A program made the position numbers and the translations under genes. Shown here one piece after another: positions 1 to 9,767 of a stretch of DNA of 48,186 nt (its first letter is position 1; each line of letters begins with the position of its first letter). The stretch comes from an uncultured beta proteobacterium (GTDB lineage Bacteria > Pseudomonadota > Gammaproteobacteria > Burkholderiales > Burkholderiaceae_C), in assembly GCA_903839085.1 (NCBI GenBank), contig CAIMBE010000155.1, positions 1 to 48,186 on the forward strand, given 5' to 3'. The notes beneath the pieces are model-generated. The model made no database searches. It worked only from the letters and a program-made list of their open reading frames with translations, and was not told the DNA's origin.

Positions 1-1812
1 CTGCGGCAGGACCGCGCGCGCGTGCAGTTCGGCACCATCAGCAAATTCGGCCTGATGGAGATGAGCCGCCAGCGCCTGCGCCCGGCCCTCTCCGAAGGCG
101 CCTCCATCCCTTGCCCGCGCTGCGGCGGTTCCGGCCATATCCGCGACACCGAATCGAGCGCGCTGCAAATCCTGCGCATCATCCAGGAAGAGTCGCTCAA
201 GGACAACACCGCCTCGGTACTGTGCCAGGTTCCGGTCGAAGTCGCCTCGTTCCTGCTCAACGAGAAGCGGGCCGAGATCGCCAAGATCGAAATCAAGCAG
301 CGCATCAACGTGCTGATGGTGCCCAACAAGACGCTGGAAACGCCCAATTACAAGCTTGAGCGCCTCAAGCACGACGACCCGCGCCTGGACAACGTCGAGG
401 CAAGCTACAAGATGGCGGAGGAGATTGAAGACCCGGTGTCGGTGACCCGCAGGTCGCAGGAGCCCACCAACAAGCAGACGCCGATCATCAAGGGCGTCCT
501 GCCGGATGCACCCGCGCCGATCGCGCAACCGAAGCCCGAGCCGGTGAAACCGGCGCACCCGGCGCCTCAGGCTGTGCACAAGCCGGCGCCAGCGCCAGCG
601 GCAGAAAAAGGCTTCTTTGGCTGGCTCAAGGGCATTTTTGCCCCGGCAGCGCCCGCGGCGGAGGCGGTCAAGCCCGCTGCCGGCGCGGCGAAGGACGACA
701 AGCGCGAGGGTCGCGGCGGACGGGACGGGGCGCGCCGCGATGAAGGTCGCGGTGAAGCGCGCGCCGATGGCCGCGGCGGCCGCGGCGGCCGCAACGAAGG
801 TCGCGGCGAAGGTCGCGGCGGACGTGGCGGACGGGGCGGTCGCACCGACCGCGCGCCGCAGGCTCAGCGTGAACGCTTTGATGCCGAAGGAAAACCGCTG
901 CCGTCCGACATCGGCAGCGCCGCCATGGCGGCAAACGGCAACGGCCAGTCTGCAGAGGCGCCAAGAAACGAGCCCGGATCGGAGCGGCCCGCCCGCAATG
1001 CATCGCGCGGCGAGCGCGGCGCTCGGGGTGAACGCAACCGCAATGAGCGTCCCGAAAACGCCGAACAGGGCAACGCCGCCGAGCGCGGCGAGCGCCGACC
1101 CGACCGCAACCGTCGACCTGAGGAGGGCGCGCGCCCAGATCTGGCCGCGGCCGAAGCAGGCACTGAACGCGCGAGCGCTGGCGCCGAGGCGCCAGTCCAG
1201 GGCGAGGCCGGGGCACCTCGCGAGCGCCGGCCGCGTGAGCGCTATGGCCGCGAGCGCGGACCCCGGACCGAGCGCACCGAGCAGGGCGAGCGTCAGGAGA
1301 GTCCGGCTCAATCGCTGACGCAGGAAACCTCTGAAGAACCGCGTCGCTCCTATTTCACGACCGACACCCAGGCCCATGCACCGGCGGTGGTCGCGACGGC
1401 AGCCGGCAGCGCGGCGCCCGACAGCGCCGCCGTGGTGGCAGCGCCGCTGAGTGAAGCTGTGTCCGTGGCAGCGCCAGTGGCTGCGCCTGCGCCTGCGCCT
1501 GTGCCCGCCGCCGCCGTGGCAGTGCCTGTGCCTGCCTCGCCAGCGCCAGCCGCTGGCATGCCGAAACTGCAGCCCTTTGCCCTGCCGCTGGCCGAATTGG
1601 CGCAGGTGGCCGAAAGTTCAGGCCTGGTCTGGGTCAATTCGGACGCCGACAGGATTGCTGCGGTTCAGGCTGCGATCGCGGCCGAGCCGCAACAGATCCA
1701 TGTGGCGCGCGAGCGGCCGGCGCCAGTCGAGATCGAGACCGGTCCGCTGGTTCTGGTTGAGACGCGCCGTGACCTGAGCAGCATCGAACTTCCCTTTGAG
1801 TCGCCGCGCTGA
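1..1812 (+). CDS. rne: Ribonuclease E, C-terminal part (5' end outside window)
   Basis: Endoribonuclease for mRNA decay and rRNA/tRNA processing, and scaffold of the RNA degradosome. The frame is open from base 1, so only the end of the catalytic half is present. It shows the RNase E/G stretch FGLMEMSRQRLRP and the zinc-link motif CPRCGGSGHIRD, followed by the small domain (VPVEVASFLLNEKR). The remaining roughly 450 residues are low-complexity and rich in Arg, Gly, Glu, Ala and Pro. They include a short amphipathic segment (GFFGWLKGIF, about residue 200 from the first in-frame Met) like the membrane-targeting helix of RNase E tails, an RG-rich block typical of RNA binding, and an ordered C-terminal end (GLVWVNSDADR, then VETRRDL) that I associate with betaproteobacterial RNase E. 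A terminator follows the stop. Identity is sure; tail functions are inferred from composition. Confidence 0.95.
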   Translation: MRQDRARVQFGTISKFGLMEMSRQRLRPALSEGASIPCPRCGGSGHIRDTESSALQILRIIQEESLKDNTASVLCQVPVEVASFLLNEKRAEIAKIEIKQRINVLMVPNKTLETPNYKLERLKHDDPRLDNVEASYKMAEEIEDPVSVTRRSQEPTNKQTPIIKGVLPDAPAPIAQPKPEPVKPAHPAPQAVHKPAPAPAAEKGFFGWLKGIFAPAAPAAEAVKPAAGAAKDDKREGRGGRDGARRDEGRGEARADGRGGRGGRNEGRGEGRGGRGGRGGRTDRAPQAQRERFDAEGKPLPSDIGSAAMAANGNGQSAEAPRNEPGSERPARNASRGERGARGERNRNERPENAEQGNAAERGERRPDRNRRPEEGARPDLAAAEAGTERASAGAEAPVQGEAGAPRERRPRERYGRERGPRTERTEQGERQESPAQSLTQETSEEPRRSYFTTDTQAHAPAVVATAAGSAAPDSAAVVAAPLSEAVSVAAPVAAPAPAPVPAAAVAVPVPASPAPAAGMPKLQPFALPLAELAQVAESSGLVWVNSDADRIAAVQAAIAAEPQQIHVARERPAPVEIETGPLVLVETRRDLSSIELPFESPR

Positions 1813-1845
1813 GTCAGGCGGGACAGCGCGTTGGCGCTGACAAAT

Positions 1846-1870
1846 AAAAGGGCACCGCGGTGCCCTTTTT
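1846..1870. terminator. Bidirectional intrinsic terminator between rne and hemY
   Basis: A perfect GC palindrome, GGGCACCGCGGTGCCC (1850-1865), is preceded by AAAA and followed by TTTTT. It can therefore act as a rho-independent terminator on both strands. It lies between the convergent ends of rne (stop at 1812) and hemY (stop at 1897) and probably serves both. Confidence 0.9.
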
Positions 1871-1896
1871 CAATGCGCGATGCGCGCCCGCGCCAC

Positions 1897-3183
1897 TCAG
1901 TTGGCGGCCACCCTGGCGGCACTCTTCCAGGCCTGCGTAGCGCCCGTCATGTCGCCGCGTTGTTCAGCCAGTTCGGCAAGGGCAGCCCAGGCATTTCGCT
2001 GCAGCGCGACGTTCTGCAGCCTCGGCTGCGCCTGCTTGAGCATCTGCTGCGCCTTGCCCCACAACTGCAAGCGCAGGCAGGTCATGCCAGCCAGATACTG
2101 CAGCGCCGGATCGCCGGGATTAGACATCTGCGCCTGCTCGATCCGGTTCAACCAGGGCGCCTTCGGCGTGCCCGAGGCCAGCGCAAAGCCGCCCTCCAGA
2201 ACCTGGATCAGATTGACGCGCTGGACTTCCGTCAACGCGTCGGGCTGCTCGACCATGCGCTCCCAGACCGGCAGCAGCCAGTCCAGCGCGACATCGACAT
2301 CACCGCCGAGTTCCAACATCCGCCGGCAGGCTTCCACCGCCACCTCGGCTGTCATGCGCTCTGTCGCATCAAGCCCCTGCCAGACCGCCTGCATCTGGTC
2401 CGGGTCGTGCGCCGTGGCCACCCACTCGAGCGCCAGGCCGCGCAAGAGCCCGGTCGCTGCAAGCGCCGAAAAAGCGCGGTGCTTGGCCAGCAGGCGCGCT
2501 GTTTCCAGCGCGAGTTGCGGCTGGCGCGCGAGCCGCGCCGCCTTCAGTCGCAGGCGCAAGGCAATGGTGCGCCGCGAGGCGCCCTGCGACAGATCATCGA
2601 GCCACTCCAGCGCACCCGTGGCATCGTGATCCTCGAGCGCCCAGCGCGCGGCGCGAAGTTGCACGCCATCGCGCATTTCCTGCGCCTCGCGCCGGGAGGC
2701 CTGCTCCAGCGCATCGCGATAGTGCGTCTCGCGCGCCGCGCGGTCCTGCAGCACCTGCGCGCTCTCGGCCGCCAGCAGATGCGACAGCGCGCGCAGTCGC
2801 GCAGAATAGGCCAGCGTCTCGCCGCTGCCGGTCATCGCGCTGTCGCGCGCCAGCACCGCTTCGGCCGCCCTTCTGGCGCGCACAAAGCGCCCCGCTATCA
2901 AATGCGAGAGCGCCTCGATCAAGGCCAGGTGGATGCCGCGCTCCTGGTGCTGAACGCGCCAGCGCCGCGCCAGCCCCGGTATGGCAAAGAGCGCGGCCAG
3001 CGCGCGCAAGGCCACATGCAGCGTGAAAAAAAGCAGTACCAGCATCAGCAGCACGAGATTGAGCGACAGGTCAACGCGGTAGGGCGGCCAGAAGAGCGTG
3101 ATCGTGCCCTGGTTGTTGCCGGCAAAAAGCGCGATCGCGGCGGCCACGCCGAACAATCCGAGTAACCACAGGGCGGCTCGCAT
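1897..3183 (-). CDS. hemY: HemY-like inner-membrane TPR protein
   Basis: 428-aa protein of the proteobacterial HemY family, last gene of the hemC-hemD-hemX-hemY operon. It is distinct from Bacillus HemY (protoporphyrinogen oxidase). The N-terminus has two membrane segments (about residues 3-21 and 40-65) flanking the family motif region GTITLFWPPYRVDLS. The rest is helical and TPR-like, including the conserved region around EALSHLIAGRFVRARRAAE. The proteobacterial protein is thought to assist late haem biosynthesis or cell-envelope complexes, but its molecular role is not settled. The gene starts 2 nt after the hemX stop, so the two are probably translationally coupled. Confidence 0.9.
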   Translation of the reverse strand: MRAALWLLGLFGVAAAIALFAGNNQGTITLFWPPYRVDLSLNLVLLMLVLLFFTLHVALRALAALFAIPGLARRWRVQHQERGIHLALIEALSHLIAGRFVRARRAAEAVLARDSAMTGSGETLAYSARLRALSHLLAAESAQVLQDRAARETHYRDALEQASRREAQEMRDGVQLRAARWALEDHDATGALEWLDDLSQGASRRTIALRLRLKAARLARQPQLALETARLLAKHRAFSALAATGLLRGLALEWVATAHDPDQMQAVWQGLDATERMTAEVAVEACRRMLELGGDVDVALDWLLPVWERMVEQPDALTEVQRVNLIQVLEGGFALASGTPKAPWLNRIEQAQMSNPGDPALQYLAGMTCLRLQLWGKAQQMLKQAQPRLQNVALQRNAWAALAELAEQRGDMTGATQAWKSAARVAAN

Positions 3184-3185
3184 TG

Positions 3186-4247
3186 CTAGCGCCCGGCAGC
3201 GGCGGTGGTGAGCGCCGCCAGGGTCTCATCGACACGCGGGATCTGCAGCGACTTCATCTGCGTCTGCACCTGCTGCAAGAGCGCGACCGCAACCTGCGTG
3301 CGGCGCGAATTGAGGTCGAAATACTTGTTCAGCGAAATCGCCGCCGCCGCCAGATCGGCCCTTGAAGACTCCAGCTGACGGGCCAGCAGCCCGAGCCGTG
3401 CATTGAGCAGTTTGAGCTTGAAGTTTTCGCGCAGGAAGAAGGACTGCTCGGGTGACAGCAGGGCCGCCTCCGGTTGCTCGATCCGGCTGACCCTGACCAG
3501 GGCTTTCGCCTCGTCCTGAATCAGCTGAAAAGTGCGCAACCACCAGGGCGGTGCTGGCTCCGCCGGCATGCGTTTGACGGCGGCTCTGGCCTGCACCGGC
3601 AGCACCGCATTGGCCAGCACCAGCTCGTCGGCCAGGTGCGCGAGCTCATCGAGCTTGACCAGCAGGCCCGGCGTGTCGCTCAGCGCCGCCGACTTGATGC
3701 GGTCGATGTCCCGGGCAATCGCGCGCTGCAGGGGGGTCAGGCGGGGCTGCGCTGCCCGGGCGACGCGCTGGCTGGCGCTCCTGAGGGCCGCCAGCAGGGG
3801 CTCGACGCTGCCGGTGAGCTCGGCCTGTTGCTGCGCCAGTCGGATCGCCGAGTCGATATCGACCACCAGATTTTCATCGCGCGAGCGCGACAGGCTCTGC
3901 ATCAGTTCCTCGAGCTGCGTTCGCTGCAACGCAACCTCGCTCAAACGCGCGTCGAAAACCGCCACTCGCGCGGCCGCTTCTCGCGCCATTTCCTGCGCCT
4001 GTCGGGAAATGGCGCGGGCTTCGGTCGACTGGGCCGTGGCATCGGCGCTCTGGCGCGCCAGCAGTTCCTGGATCGAGGACAGTTTTTGCCACAGCAAGGC
4101 GCTGACCAGCAGCGCCAGCAGGGCGACCAGCGCCAGGCTGACCGCAAACCAGGGCGGCAGCGTTTTCGAGTCCGCCGCCGAAGCCTGTTGCGCCGCCGGG
4201 AGTTCGGCATCGATGGCAGTTGCGTCGGCGTCGGGATCAGGTCTCAT
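3186..4247 (-). CDS. hemX: HemX-like membrane protein (annotated uroporphyrinogen-III C-methyltransferase family)
   Basis: 353-aa HemX family protein. It has a short cytoplasmic N-terminus, one membrane helix (about residues 31-52, WFAVSLALVALLALLVSALL), then a long coiled-coil-rich region (SSIQELLARQSADAT, QAQEMAREAAARVAV) and a C-terminal helical domain with the family-typical LARQLESSRADLAAA and LNKYFDLNSRRT segments. HemX is often labelled a methyltransferase but lacks the SAM-binding fold; a role in organising tetrapyrrole synthesis is assumed from operon context. The start overlaps the end of hemD by 11 nt, which supports co-translation. Function remains inferential. Confidence 0.88.
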   Translation of the reverse strand: MRPDPDADATAIDAELPAAQQASAADSKTLPPWFAVSLALVALLALLVSALLWQKLSSIQELLARQSADATAQSTEARAISRQAQEMAREAAARVAVFDARLSEVALQRTQLEELMQSLSRSRDENLVVDIDSAIRLAQQQAELTGSVEPLLAALRSASQRVARAAQPRLTPLQRAIARDIDRIKSAALSDTPGLLVKLDELAHLADELVLANAVLPVQARAAVKRMPAEPAPPWWLRTFQLIQDEAKALVRVSRIEQPEAALLSPEQSFFLRENFKLKLLNARLGLLARQLESSRADLAAAAISLNKYFDLNSRRTQVAVALLQQVQTQMKSLQIPRVDETLAALTTAAAGR

Positions 4248-5040
4248 CGTATGATTTTAGCGCTGCCAGCACATCGGAGAGCGTCGGTCTCGACACGCGC
4301 ACAAGGCCGAAACCGGCGCTTCGCGCGGCCTGGGCAATGCGCGCATGGGTTGCCAGGGCGCGCGCCGCGCCCCAGCCCTGGGCCGGCAGGCAAAGCAGCA
4401 GGTTGCGCACCGCCTGCGCGCTGCTGAAAAGCCAGACCGAGCCGTCAGCGGCCGCCTCTCGCGCCAGATCGCGCTCGGAGGCACTGAACTCAGGGGCGCA
4501 GCGCCGGTACGCCACGACAAAATCGACCCGCGCCCCGGCCTCGAGCAGCCGCCTGGAAAACCAGTCGCGGCCGCTGCCGCCGGGCGCCTGGGCAGGGTCG
4601 ACCTCGTCGCTGCCGCGCACGATCAGCGCGCGCTCGCCCGGTCGCAGCTGCGCGCCAACGATCTGCCACAGGGCTTCCGAATCAAATTGGGCCGCGTCGG
4701 CACCCGGCACATCGATTTGCCCGGTCGCCACGCCGGCCCGGGTCAGGGCCCGCGCCGTGCCGGGACCGGTTGCCCAGGCGCGCGGACTGCGCCCGACACC
4801 AGCGCCAAAAGCGCCAGCCAGTGCGGGGTTCGAGGCAAAGAAATGATCTGCCGCATTGGCGCTGACAAACATGACGCCCGCGTACTCGCCAATTTGCTGG
4901 CCGACCCGCCTCAGTTCGGCCGGGTCATCGATCGGCACCAGCTTGATCAGCGGCAGCGCGAGCGCCTCAAAGCCGCGCGCAGACAGGTCGGCAGCCCAGC
5001 GCCTCGTTTCGCGCTCGGGGCGGGTCACTACGACGCGCAT
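4237..5040 (-). CDS. hemD: Uroporphyrinogen-III synthase
   Basis: 267-aa enzyme that closes and isomerises hydroxymethylbilane to uroporphyrinogen III, the branch point to haem, sirohaem and haem d1. The N-terminus MRVVVTRPERETRRWAADL is typical of HemD, followed by LPLIKLVPIDDPAELR and the FVSANAADHFFA region; the second domain contains LIVRGSDEV and VAYRRCAPEF. The C-terminal LFSSAQAVRNLL and THARIAQAARSAGF motifs fit the family. The gene begins 2 nt after the hemC stop and overlaps hemX. Haem d1 for the NirS encoded at 31.3-33.1 kb would also draw on this pathway. Confidence 0.93.
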   Translation of the reverse strand: MRVVVTRPERETRRWAADLSARGFEALALPLIKLVPIDDPAELRRVGQQIGEYAGVMFVSANAADHFFASNPALAGAFGAGVGRSPRAWATGPGTARALTRAGVATGQIDVPGADAAQFDSEALWQIVGAQLRPGERALIVRGSDEVDPAQAPGGSGRDWFSRRLLEAGARVDFVVAYRRCAPEFSASERDLAREAAADGSVWLFSSAQAVRNLLLCLPAQGWGAARALATHARIAQAARSAGFGLVRVSRPTLSDVLAALKSYDET

Positions 5041-5042
5041 GG

Positions 5043-5990
5043 TCAGTCATGCCCGTCGGACCCGCCGCCTGACGGCACCGTGCCGCCATTTGCCACGACG
5101 CGCGCGCGCAGGTCGGTGGCCACGCGCGTCCCCAGCGCGCTGGCGCTGGCCAGATCGGTCACCGGCGCGCTGTCGCGCACACTGACCAGTTCGAGCCGGC
5201 CCTCGGGATCCCCCCAGGCCGCGTCGATCGTCAAAATGCTGCCAGCCAGGGTCGCAAACGCCGCCAGCGGCATCGAGCAGCTGCCCCCCATGGCCCGGCT
5301 CACCGCGCGCTCGGCCGAGACCGCCAGCCAGGTGCCCTGATGCGCCAGCGGTGCCAGCGCGTCGATCACCTCCTGGCGCGTGCTCATCACCTCGATGCCG
5401 AGGGCGCCCTGCCCGGCCGCCGGCAGCATCTCGACCGGATCGAAAGCGGCCCGGATTCTCTGCGCCAGACCCAGCCGCTTGAGACCGGCGGCGGCGAGCA
5501 CGATGGCGTCATAGAGTCCCTCGTCGAGCTTGCGCAACCGCGTGTCAAGGTTGCCGCGCAGCGCTTGGATCCTCAGATCAGGACGCAGCGCGCGCAGCAG
5601 GGCGACCCGGCGCAGGCTCGAGCTGCCCACCAGCGCGCCCTGCGGCAGACTGGCCAGGCTGTCGTACCGGTTGGAAACAAGGGCGTCGCGCGGGTCCTCG
5701 CGCTCCATCACGCAGGCCAGGCTGAAGCCCTGCGGCAGCGCCATCGGCACATCCTTGAGCGAGTGCACGGCCAGATCGGCGCGTCCCTCCGCCAGCGCCA
5801 CTTCCAGCTCCTTCACAAACAGGCCCTTGCCGCCGACCTTGCTCAAGGCGCGGTCCTGGATCTGGTCGCCGGTCGTCGTCATGCCCAGCAGCGCGACCTG
5901 ATGACCGCCACGCTCAAGCAGGGCTTTCACATGCTGCGCCTGCCACAGGGCCAGTCGGCTCTCTCGTGTTGCTATCGTCAAACTGCTCAT
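5043..5990 (-). CDS. hemC: Porphobilinogen deaminase (hydroxymethylbilane synthase)
   Basis: Polymerises four porphobilinogen units into hydroxymethylbilane using a covalent dipyrromethane cofactor. Clear family motifs are [20 protein letters not shown] at the N-terminus, [37 protein letters not shown], and [11 protein letters not shown]; the cofactor-binding Cys is in the segment [13 protein letters not shown] start at ATG 5990 ([10 protein letters not shown], about 315 aa) rather than an upstream in-frame codon at 6050, because the protein then has normal length and N-terminus. First gene of hemCDXY. It is divergent from ppc, with about 100 bp between the two starts for promoters. Confidence 0.95.
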   Translation of the reverse strand: MSSLTIATRESRLALWQAQHVKALLERGGHQVALLGMTTTGDQIQDRALSKVGGKGLFVKELEVALAEGRADLAVHSLKDVPMALPQGFSLACVMEREDPRDALVSNRYDSLASLPQGALVGSSSLRRVALLRALRPDLRIQALRGNLDTRLRKLDEGLYDAIVLAAAGLKRLGLAQRIRAAFDPVEMLPAAGQGALGIEVMSTRQEVIDALAPLAHQGTWLAVSAERAVSRAMGGSCSMPLAAFATLAGSILTIDAAWGDPEGRLELVSVRDSAPVTDLASASALGTRVATDLRARVVANGGTVPSGGGSDGHD

Positions 5991-6090
5991 AGACCGTGCT
6001 TCTTGTTGGTAACTTGCTGGTAATCCGGGGCGGACGCAGGATGCTAGCATGGCCGCAGCTGAAATCCTTCAGCGACCTTCGTAGCACGCC

Positions 6091-9015
6091 ATGAACAAAA
6101 CGCCCGCACCCAAGCCGCGCCCGAGCCGCGCAGACAATGAGCGCCCCTTGCTCGAGGACATCCGCCTGCTCGGACGCATCCTGGGCGACGTGATCCGCGA
6201 GCAGGAGGGGCTCGCCGCCTTCGATTTGATCGAGCAGGTGCGCCAGTTGTCGGTCGCCTTTCACCGCGACGCCGACAGCAACGCCGACAAGGCCTTGAAA
6301 AAACTCCTCAAGGGCTTGAGCAACGATCGGACCGTCAGCGTGATCCGGGCCTTCAGCTACTTCAGCCACCTGGTCAATCTGGCCGAGGACCGTCACCAGA
6401 TCCGCCGCCGCGCCATCCACGAGCGCGCCGGCGAGACCCAGGCCGGCAGCATCGAGGCAGCACTGCAGCGTTGCCGGCGCGCCGGCATCAAGCCGCACCA
6501 AATCGTCGCCAGCGTGGCCACCAGCTTTGTTTCGCCGGTGCTCACGGCCCACCCCACCGAGGTGCAGCGCAAGAGCATTCTGGACGCCGAGCGGGCGATT
6601 GCCGAACTGCTCAGCGCCCGCGACGACCTCCGGATCAGGGCCTCCTCGGGCAGCGCCCGCAGGGACGCGCTGACGCCCCGCGAGCTGGCCGGCAACGAGC
6701 TGCAAATGCGCGCGCGCGTCTTTCAGCTCTGGCAGACACGGCTGCTGCGACTGTCCAAACTCACGGTCGCAGACGAGGTCGAGAACGCGCTGAGCTATTA
6801 CGAGGCGACCTTCCTGCGCGAGATTCCGAAGCTTTATGCCAACCTGGAGCGCGAGCTGGGTCATTACCCGGTGCACAGCTTTCTGCGCATGGGCCAGTGG
6901 ATCGGCGGCGACCGCGACGGCAATCCGAACGTGAACCAGCAGACGCTGCAGTTCGCGCTGCGACGCCAGGCCGAGGTGGCGCTGCGCCACTACCTGACCG
7001 AAGTGCACTTCCTCGGCGGCGAGCTATCGCTCTCGACCCAGCTGGTCAGCTGCCTGCCGGCGATGCAGCAACTCGCCGCGCAATCGCCCGACAGCAACCT
7101 GCATCGCCAGGACGAGCCCTACCGGCGCGCCCTGATCGGCGTCTATGCGCGGCTTGCCGCCAGCCTCAAGGAGCTGACCGGCGGCGAGGCCGCGCGCCAT
7201 GCCGTGGCGCCGCAGAACGCCTATACCGATGCGCAGCAGTTGCTGGCCGACCTGCGCACCATCGAAGCCTCGCTGCTGGCCCACCATGGCGCGGCCCTGG
7301 TGTCGCAGCGACTGCAGCCGCTGATTCGCGCGATCGAGGTGTTTGGTTTTCATCTGGCCACCGTGGACCTGCGCCAGAGCTCGGACCAGCACGAGGCGGT
7401 GGTCGCCGAGTTGCTGTCGCTGGCGCGTCTCGAGCCCGACTATGCCGCGATCGATGAATTGGGCCGGCGCCGCCTGCTGATCGGCCTGCTGAGCGACGCG
7501 CGCTCGCTGCGCGTGCTCGGCCAGCGCTATTCCGAGCGGACCGAGAGCGAGCTCGCGATCTTCGAAACCGCCAAGCTCATGCGCGAACGCTTTGGCGCGG
7601 CCGCCATCCGCCACTACATCATCAGCCACACCGAAAGCGTGAGCGACCTGCTCGAGGTCCTGCTGCTGCAGAAGGAAGTGGGCCTGATGCAGGGAACGCT
7701 CGACGCCGGCGCGCGCTGCGACCTGATCGTGGTGCCGCTGTTCGAGACCATCGAGGATCTGCGCAATGCCGAGCCGATCATGCGCGAGTTCTACGCCCAG
7801 CCGGGCATCAAGGCCCTGGTGCAGCGCGGCGGGCAGGACCAGTACTGCGAGCAGGACATCATGCTCGGCTACTCAGACAGCAACAAGGACGGCGGCATCT
7901 TCACCAGCAACTGGGAGCTGTACCGCGCCGAAATCGCCCTGGTGGCACTCTTTGACGACCTCAATAGCCACGATTTGAGCGCCGACCGGCCGCCCCTAGG
8001 CGCGAAGGCCCCCTCGGGGGGCAGTGCAGTACGCGTAGCGACAAGCGTGGGGGCAATGTCGCCGATCCGGCTCAGGATGTTCCACGGCCGCGGCGGCACG
8101 GTCGGGCGTGGCGGCGGCCCCAGCTACCAGGCGATCCTGGCGCAGCCGCCCGGCACCGTGCGCGGCCAGATCCGCCTGACCGAACAGGGCGAGGTGATCG
8201 GCTCCAAGTACGCCAACCCCGAGATCGGCCGGCGCAACCTTGAAACCCTGGTCGCCGCCACGCTCGAGGCGACCCTGCTGCAGCCGACCAAGGCAGCGCG
8301 GCCCGCGTTCCTGCTGGCGGCCGCCGAACTCTCAAGGGACAGCATGGCGGCCTACCGCAAGCTGGTCTACGGCACCCGCGGCTTCACCGAGTACTTCTTC
8401 GAGTCGACGCCGATCCGTGAAATTGCCGAGCTCAACATCGGCTCGCGCCCGGCCGCGCGCAGGGCTTCGCAGAAAATTGAAGACCTGCGCGCGATTCCCT
8501 GGGGTTTCAGCTGGGGCCAGTGCCGCCTGACGCTGCCGGGCTGGTTCGGTTTCGGCTCGGCGGTCGAGCAGTTCTTGCACAGCGCCGACGCGGCCACCGC
8601 CGCCCATGGGCGCCTCGCGCTCCTGCAGCAGATGTACCGCCAATGGCCTTTCTTCAACACGCTTTTGTCGAACATGGACATGGTGATGGCAAAGAGCGAT
8701 CTGACGCTGGCGCGGCGCTATGCCGAGCTGGTGACCGACGCGCGCCTGCGAAAGAAGATTTTCGGCGCGATCGAACTGGAGTGGCAGCGCACCGCCAGCG
8801 CGCTGACCAGCATCACAGGCGAGCAGCAGCGCCTGAAGAACAACGCGACGCTGCAGCGCTCGATCCGCCATCGTTTTCCCTACATCGATCCGCTGCATCA
8901 CCTGCAGGTGGAACTGGTGCGCCGCTACCGCGCCGGTCAAACCGACGCGCGAATCCAGCGCGGCATTCACCTCTCGATCAACGGCATCGCCGCCGGACTC
9001 AGGAATACGGGTTAG
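6091..9015 (+). CDS. ppc: Phosphoenolpyruvate carboxylase with an in-frame repeat insertion
   Basis: Anaplerotic enzyme that carboxylates PEP to oxaloacetate. Active-site signatures are present: [13 protein letters not shown] (about residue 150), [16 protein letters not shown] (about 270), [11 protein letters not shown] (about 592) and [14 protein letters not shown] (664-677). The C-terminus ends in [13 protein letters not shown], the conserved tail. At 974 aa it is slightly long. Residues about 632-657 have no place in the family; they are encoded by a GC-rich repeat-like segment (7988-8055) that stays in frame just before the catalytic FHGRGG loop. Without it the length would be about 948. 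The 3' end overlaps the convergent response-regulator gene by 17 bp. Identity is certain; whether the insert affects activity is unknown. Confidence 0.96.
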   Translation: MNKTPAPKPRPSRADNERPLLEDIRLLGRILGDVIREQEGLAAFDLIEQVRQLSVAFHRDADSNADKALKKLLKGLSNDRTVSVIRAFSYFSHLVNLAEDRHQIRRRAIHERAGETQAGSIEAALQRCRRAGIKPHQIVASVATSFVSPVLTAHPTEVQRKSILDAERAIAELLSARDDLRIRASSGSARRDALTPRELAGNELQMRARVFQLWQTRLLRLSKLTVADEVENALSYYEATFLREIPKLYANLERELGHYPVHSFLRMGQWIGGDRDGNPNVNQQTLQFALRRQAEVALRHYLTEVHFLGGELSLSTQLVSCLPAMQQLAAQSPDSNLHRQDEPYRRALIGVYARLAASLKELTGGEAARHAVAPQNAYTDAQQLLADLRTIEASLLAHHGAALVSQRLQPLIRAIEVFGFHLATVDLRQSSDQHEAVVAELLSLARLEPDYAAIDELGRRRLLIGLLSDARSLRVLGQRYSERTESELAIFETAKLMRERFGAAAIRHYIISHTESVSDLLEVLLLQKEVGLMQGTLDAGARCDLIVVPLFETIEDLRNAEPIMREFYAQPGIKALVQRGGQDQYCEQDIMLGYSDSNKDGGIFTSNWELYRAEIALVALFDDLNSHDLSADRPPLGAKAPSGGSAVRVATSVGAMSPIRLRMFHGRGGTVGRGGGPSYQAILAQPPGTVRGQIRLTEQGEVIGSKYANPEIGRRNLETLVAATLEATLLQPTKAARPAFLLAAAELSRDSMAAYRKLVYGTRGFTEYFFESTPIREIAELNIGSRPAARRASQKIEDLRAIPWGFSWGQCRLTLPGWFGFGSAVEQFLHSADAATAAHGRLALLQQMYRQWPFFNTLLSNMDMVMAKSDLTLARRYAELVTDARLRKKIFGAIELEWQRTASALTSITGEQQRLKNNATLQRSIRHRFPYIDPLHHLQVELVRRYRAGQTDARIQRGIHLSINGIAAGLRNTG
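7988..8055. repeat. Comamonadaceae-type dispersed GC-rich repeat inserted inside ppc
   Basis: About 68 bp: GGCCGCCCCTAGGCGCGAAG, an internal near-palindrome GCCCCCTC/GGGGGGC, then GCGTAGCGACAAGCGTGGGG. From memory, this resembles the GC-rich hairpin repeats common between genes in Comamonadaceae. Here it lies inside a coding sequence, contains no stop in the ppc frame, and adds about 26 residues rich in Ala, Gly, Ser and Pro. The family assignment is recollection and was not checked by a search. Confidence 0.7.
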
Positions 9016-9748
9016 CCAGCAGTTCGCGCACCGCCGCCAGCTGTCGCCGGGAGACCTGCAGCAGTTCGTCGATCCCCTGCAGGCGCAGCGCCCAGCCATC
9101 GCCCTCCTGGGCGTCGCGCTGGAGTTCGAGAGCGCGCACGGCGCTCCTGGCAACCAGGGCGTTGCGATGAACGCGCAGCAGGCGGCTCGCATACCTGGCC
9201 TCTAAGTCGTTCAGGGAGCCCTCGAGCAGATAGGTCCGGGCCCGGGTCCGCAGCGTGATGTATTTGAGCTCGGCCTTGAGGTACAGCACTTCGGACAGCG
9301 GCACTCGCTCGGTGCGGCCGCGCTCCTGGATGATCAGGACCGCATCCACCGGCGCCTGCTCCTGCGCGCCGCGCACCTCGGCAAAGCGCTGGACCTTTTG
9401 CAGCGCCGCCTGCAGGCGCTCCAGTCGCACCGGCTTGGTCAGATAATCAACGGCGTCGAGCTCAAACGCCTGCAGCGCGTGTTCGGCATGGGCTGTCACG
9501 AACACGATGGCCGGCGCTGCCGGCAGCGTGCGCAGGGTCCGCGCCAGGGTCAGCCCGTCCGCGCCCGGCATGTGAATATCGATCAGGGCAACATCGAAGG
9601 CCTGGCGCTGCAGGCAGCCAATCGCCTGTGCCGCATTGGCCGCCTCGGCCTGGACCGCGGCGGCCGGCGCGCTGCAGTCGGCCAGCAAGGTGCGCAGCCG
9701 CGCGCGCGCCAGCGGCTCGTCGTCGACCAGCAGCACCCTCAGGGGCAT
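8999..9748 (-). CDS. LytTR-family response regulator (AlgR-like)
   Basis: About 249 aa. The receiver domain starts [19 protein letters not shown], with acidic pocket DDE (9-11), phospho-acceptor Asp57 in [12 protein letters not shown], Thr in VTAHAEHAL and Lys in YLTKPV. The C-terminal LytTR DNA-binding domain includes [15 protein letters not shown] and [13 protein letters not shown] start at ATG 9748 because GGAGG lies 9 nt upstream; an ATG two codons earlier (9754) is possible. It follows its histidine kinase gene by 19 nt, an AlgZ/AlgR-type pair as often found next to argH and hem genes in Burkholderiales. It overlaps the end of ppc by 17 bp. Target genes are not evident from the sequence. 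Confidence 0.9.
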   Translation of the reverse strand: MPLRVLLVDDEPLARARLRTLLADCSAPAAAVQAEAANAAQAIGCLQRQAFDVALIDIHMPGADGLTLARTLRTLPAAPAIVFVTAHAEHALQAFELDAVDYLTKPVRLERLQAALQKVQRFAEVRGAQEQAPVDAVLIIQERGRTERVPLSEVLYLKAELKYITLRTRARTYLLEGSLNDLEARYASRLLRVHRNALVARSAVRALELQRDAQEGDGWALRLQGIDELLQVSRRQLAAVRELLANPYS

Positions 9749-9767
9749 CGCCATGACCCTCCCGCCG

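Noticed and set aside
6091-9015. ppc as a pseudogene because of the insertion
   Set aside because: The frame stays open through the insert and all catalytic motifs on both sides are intact.
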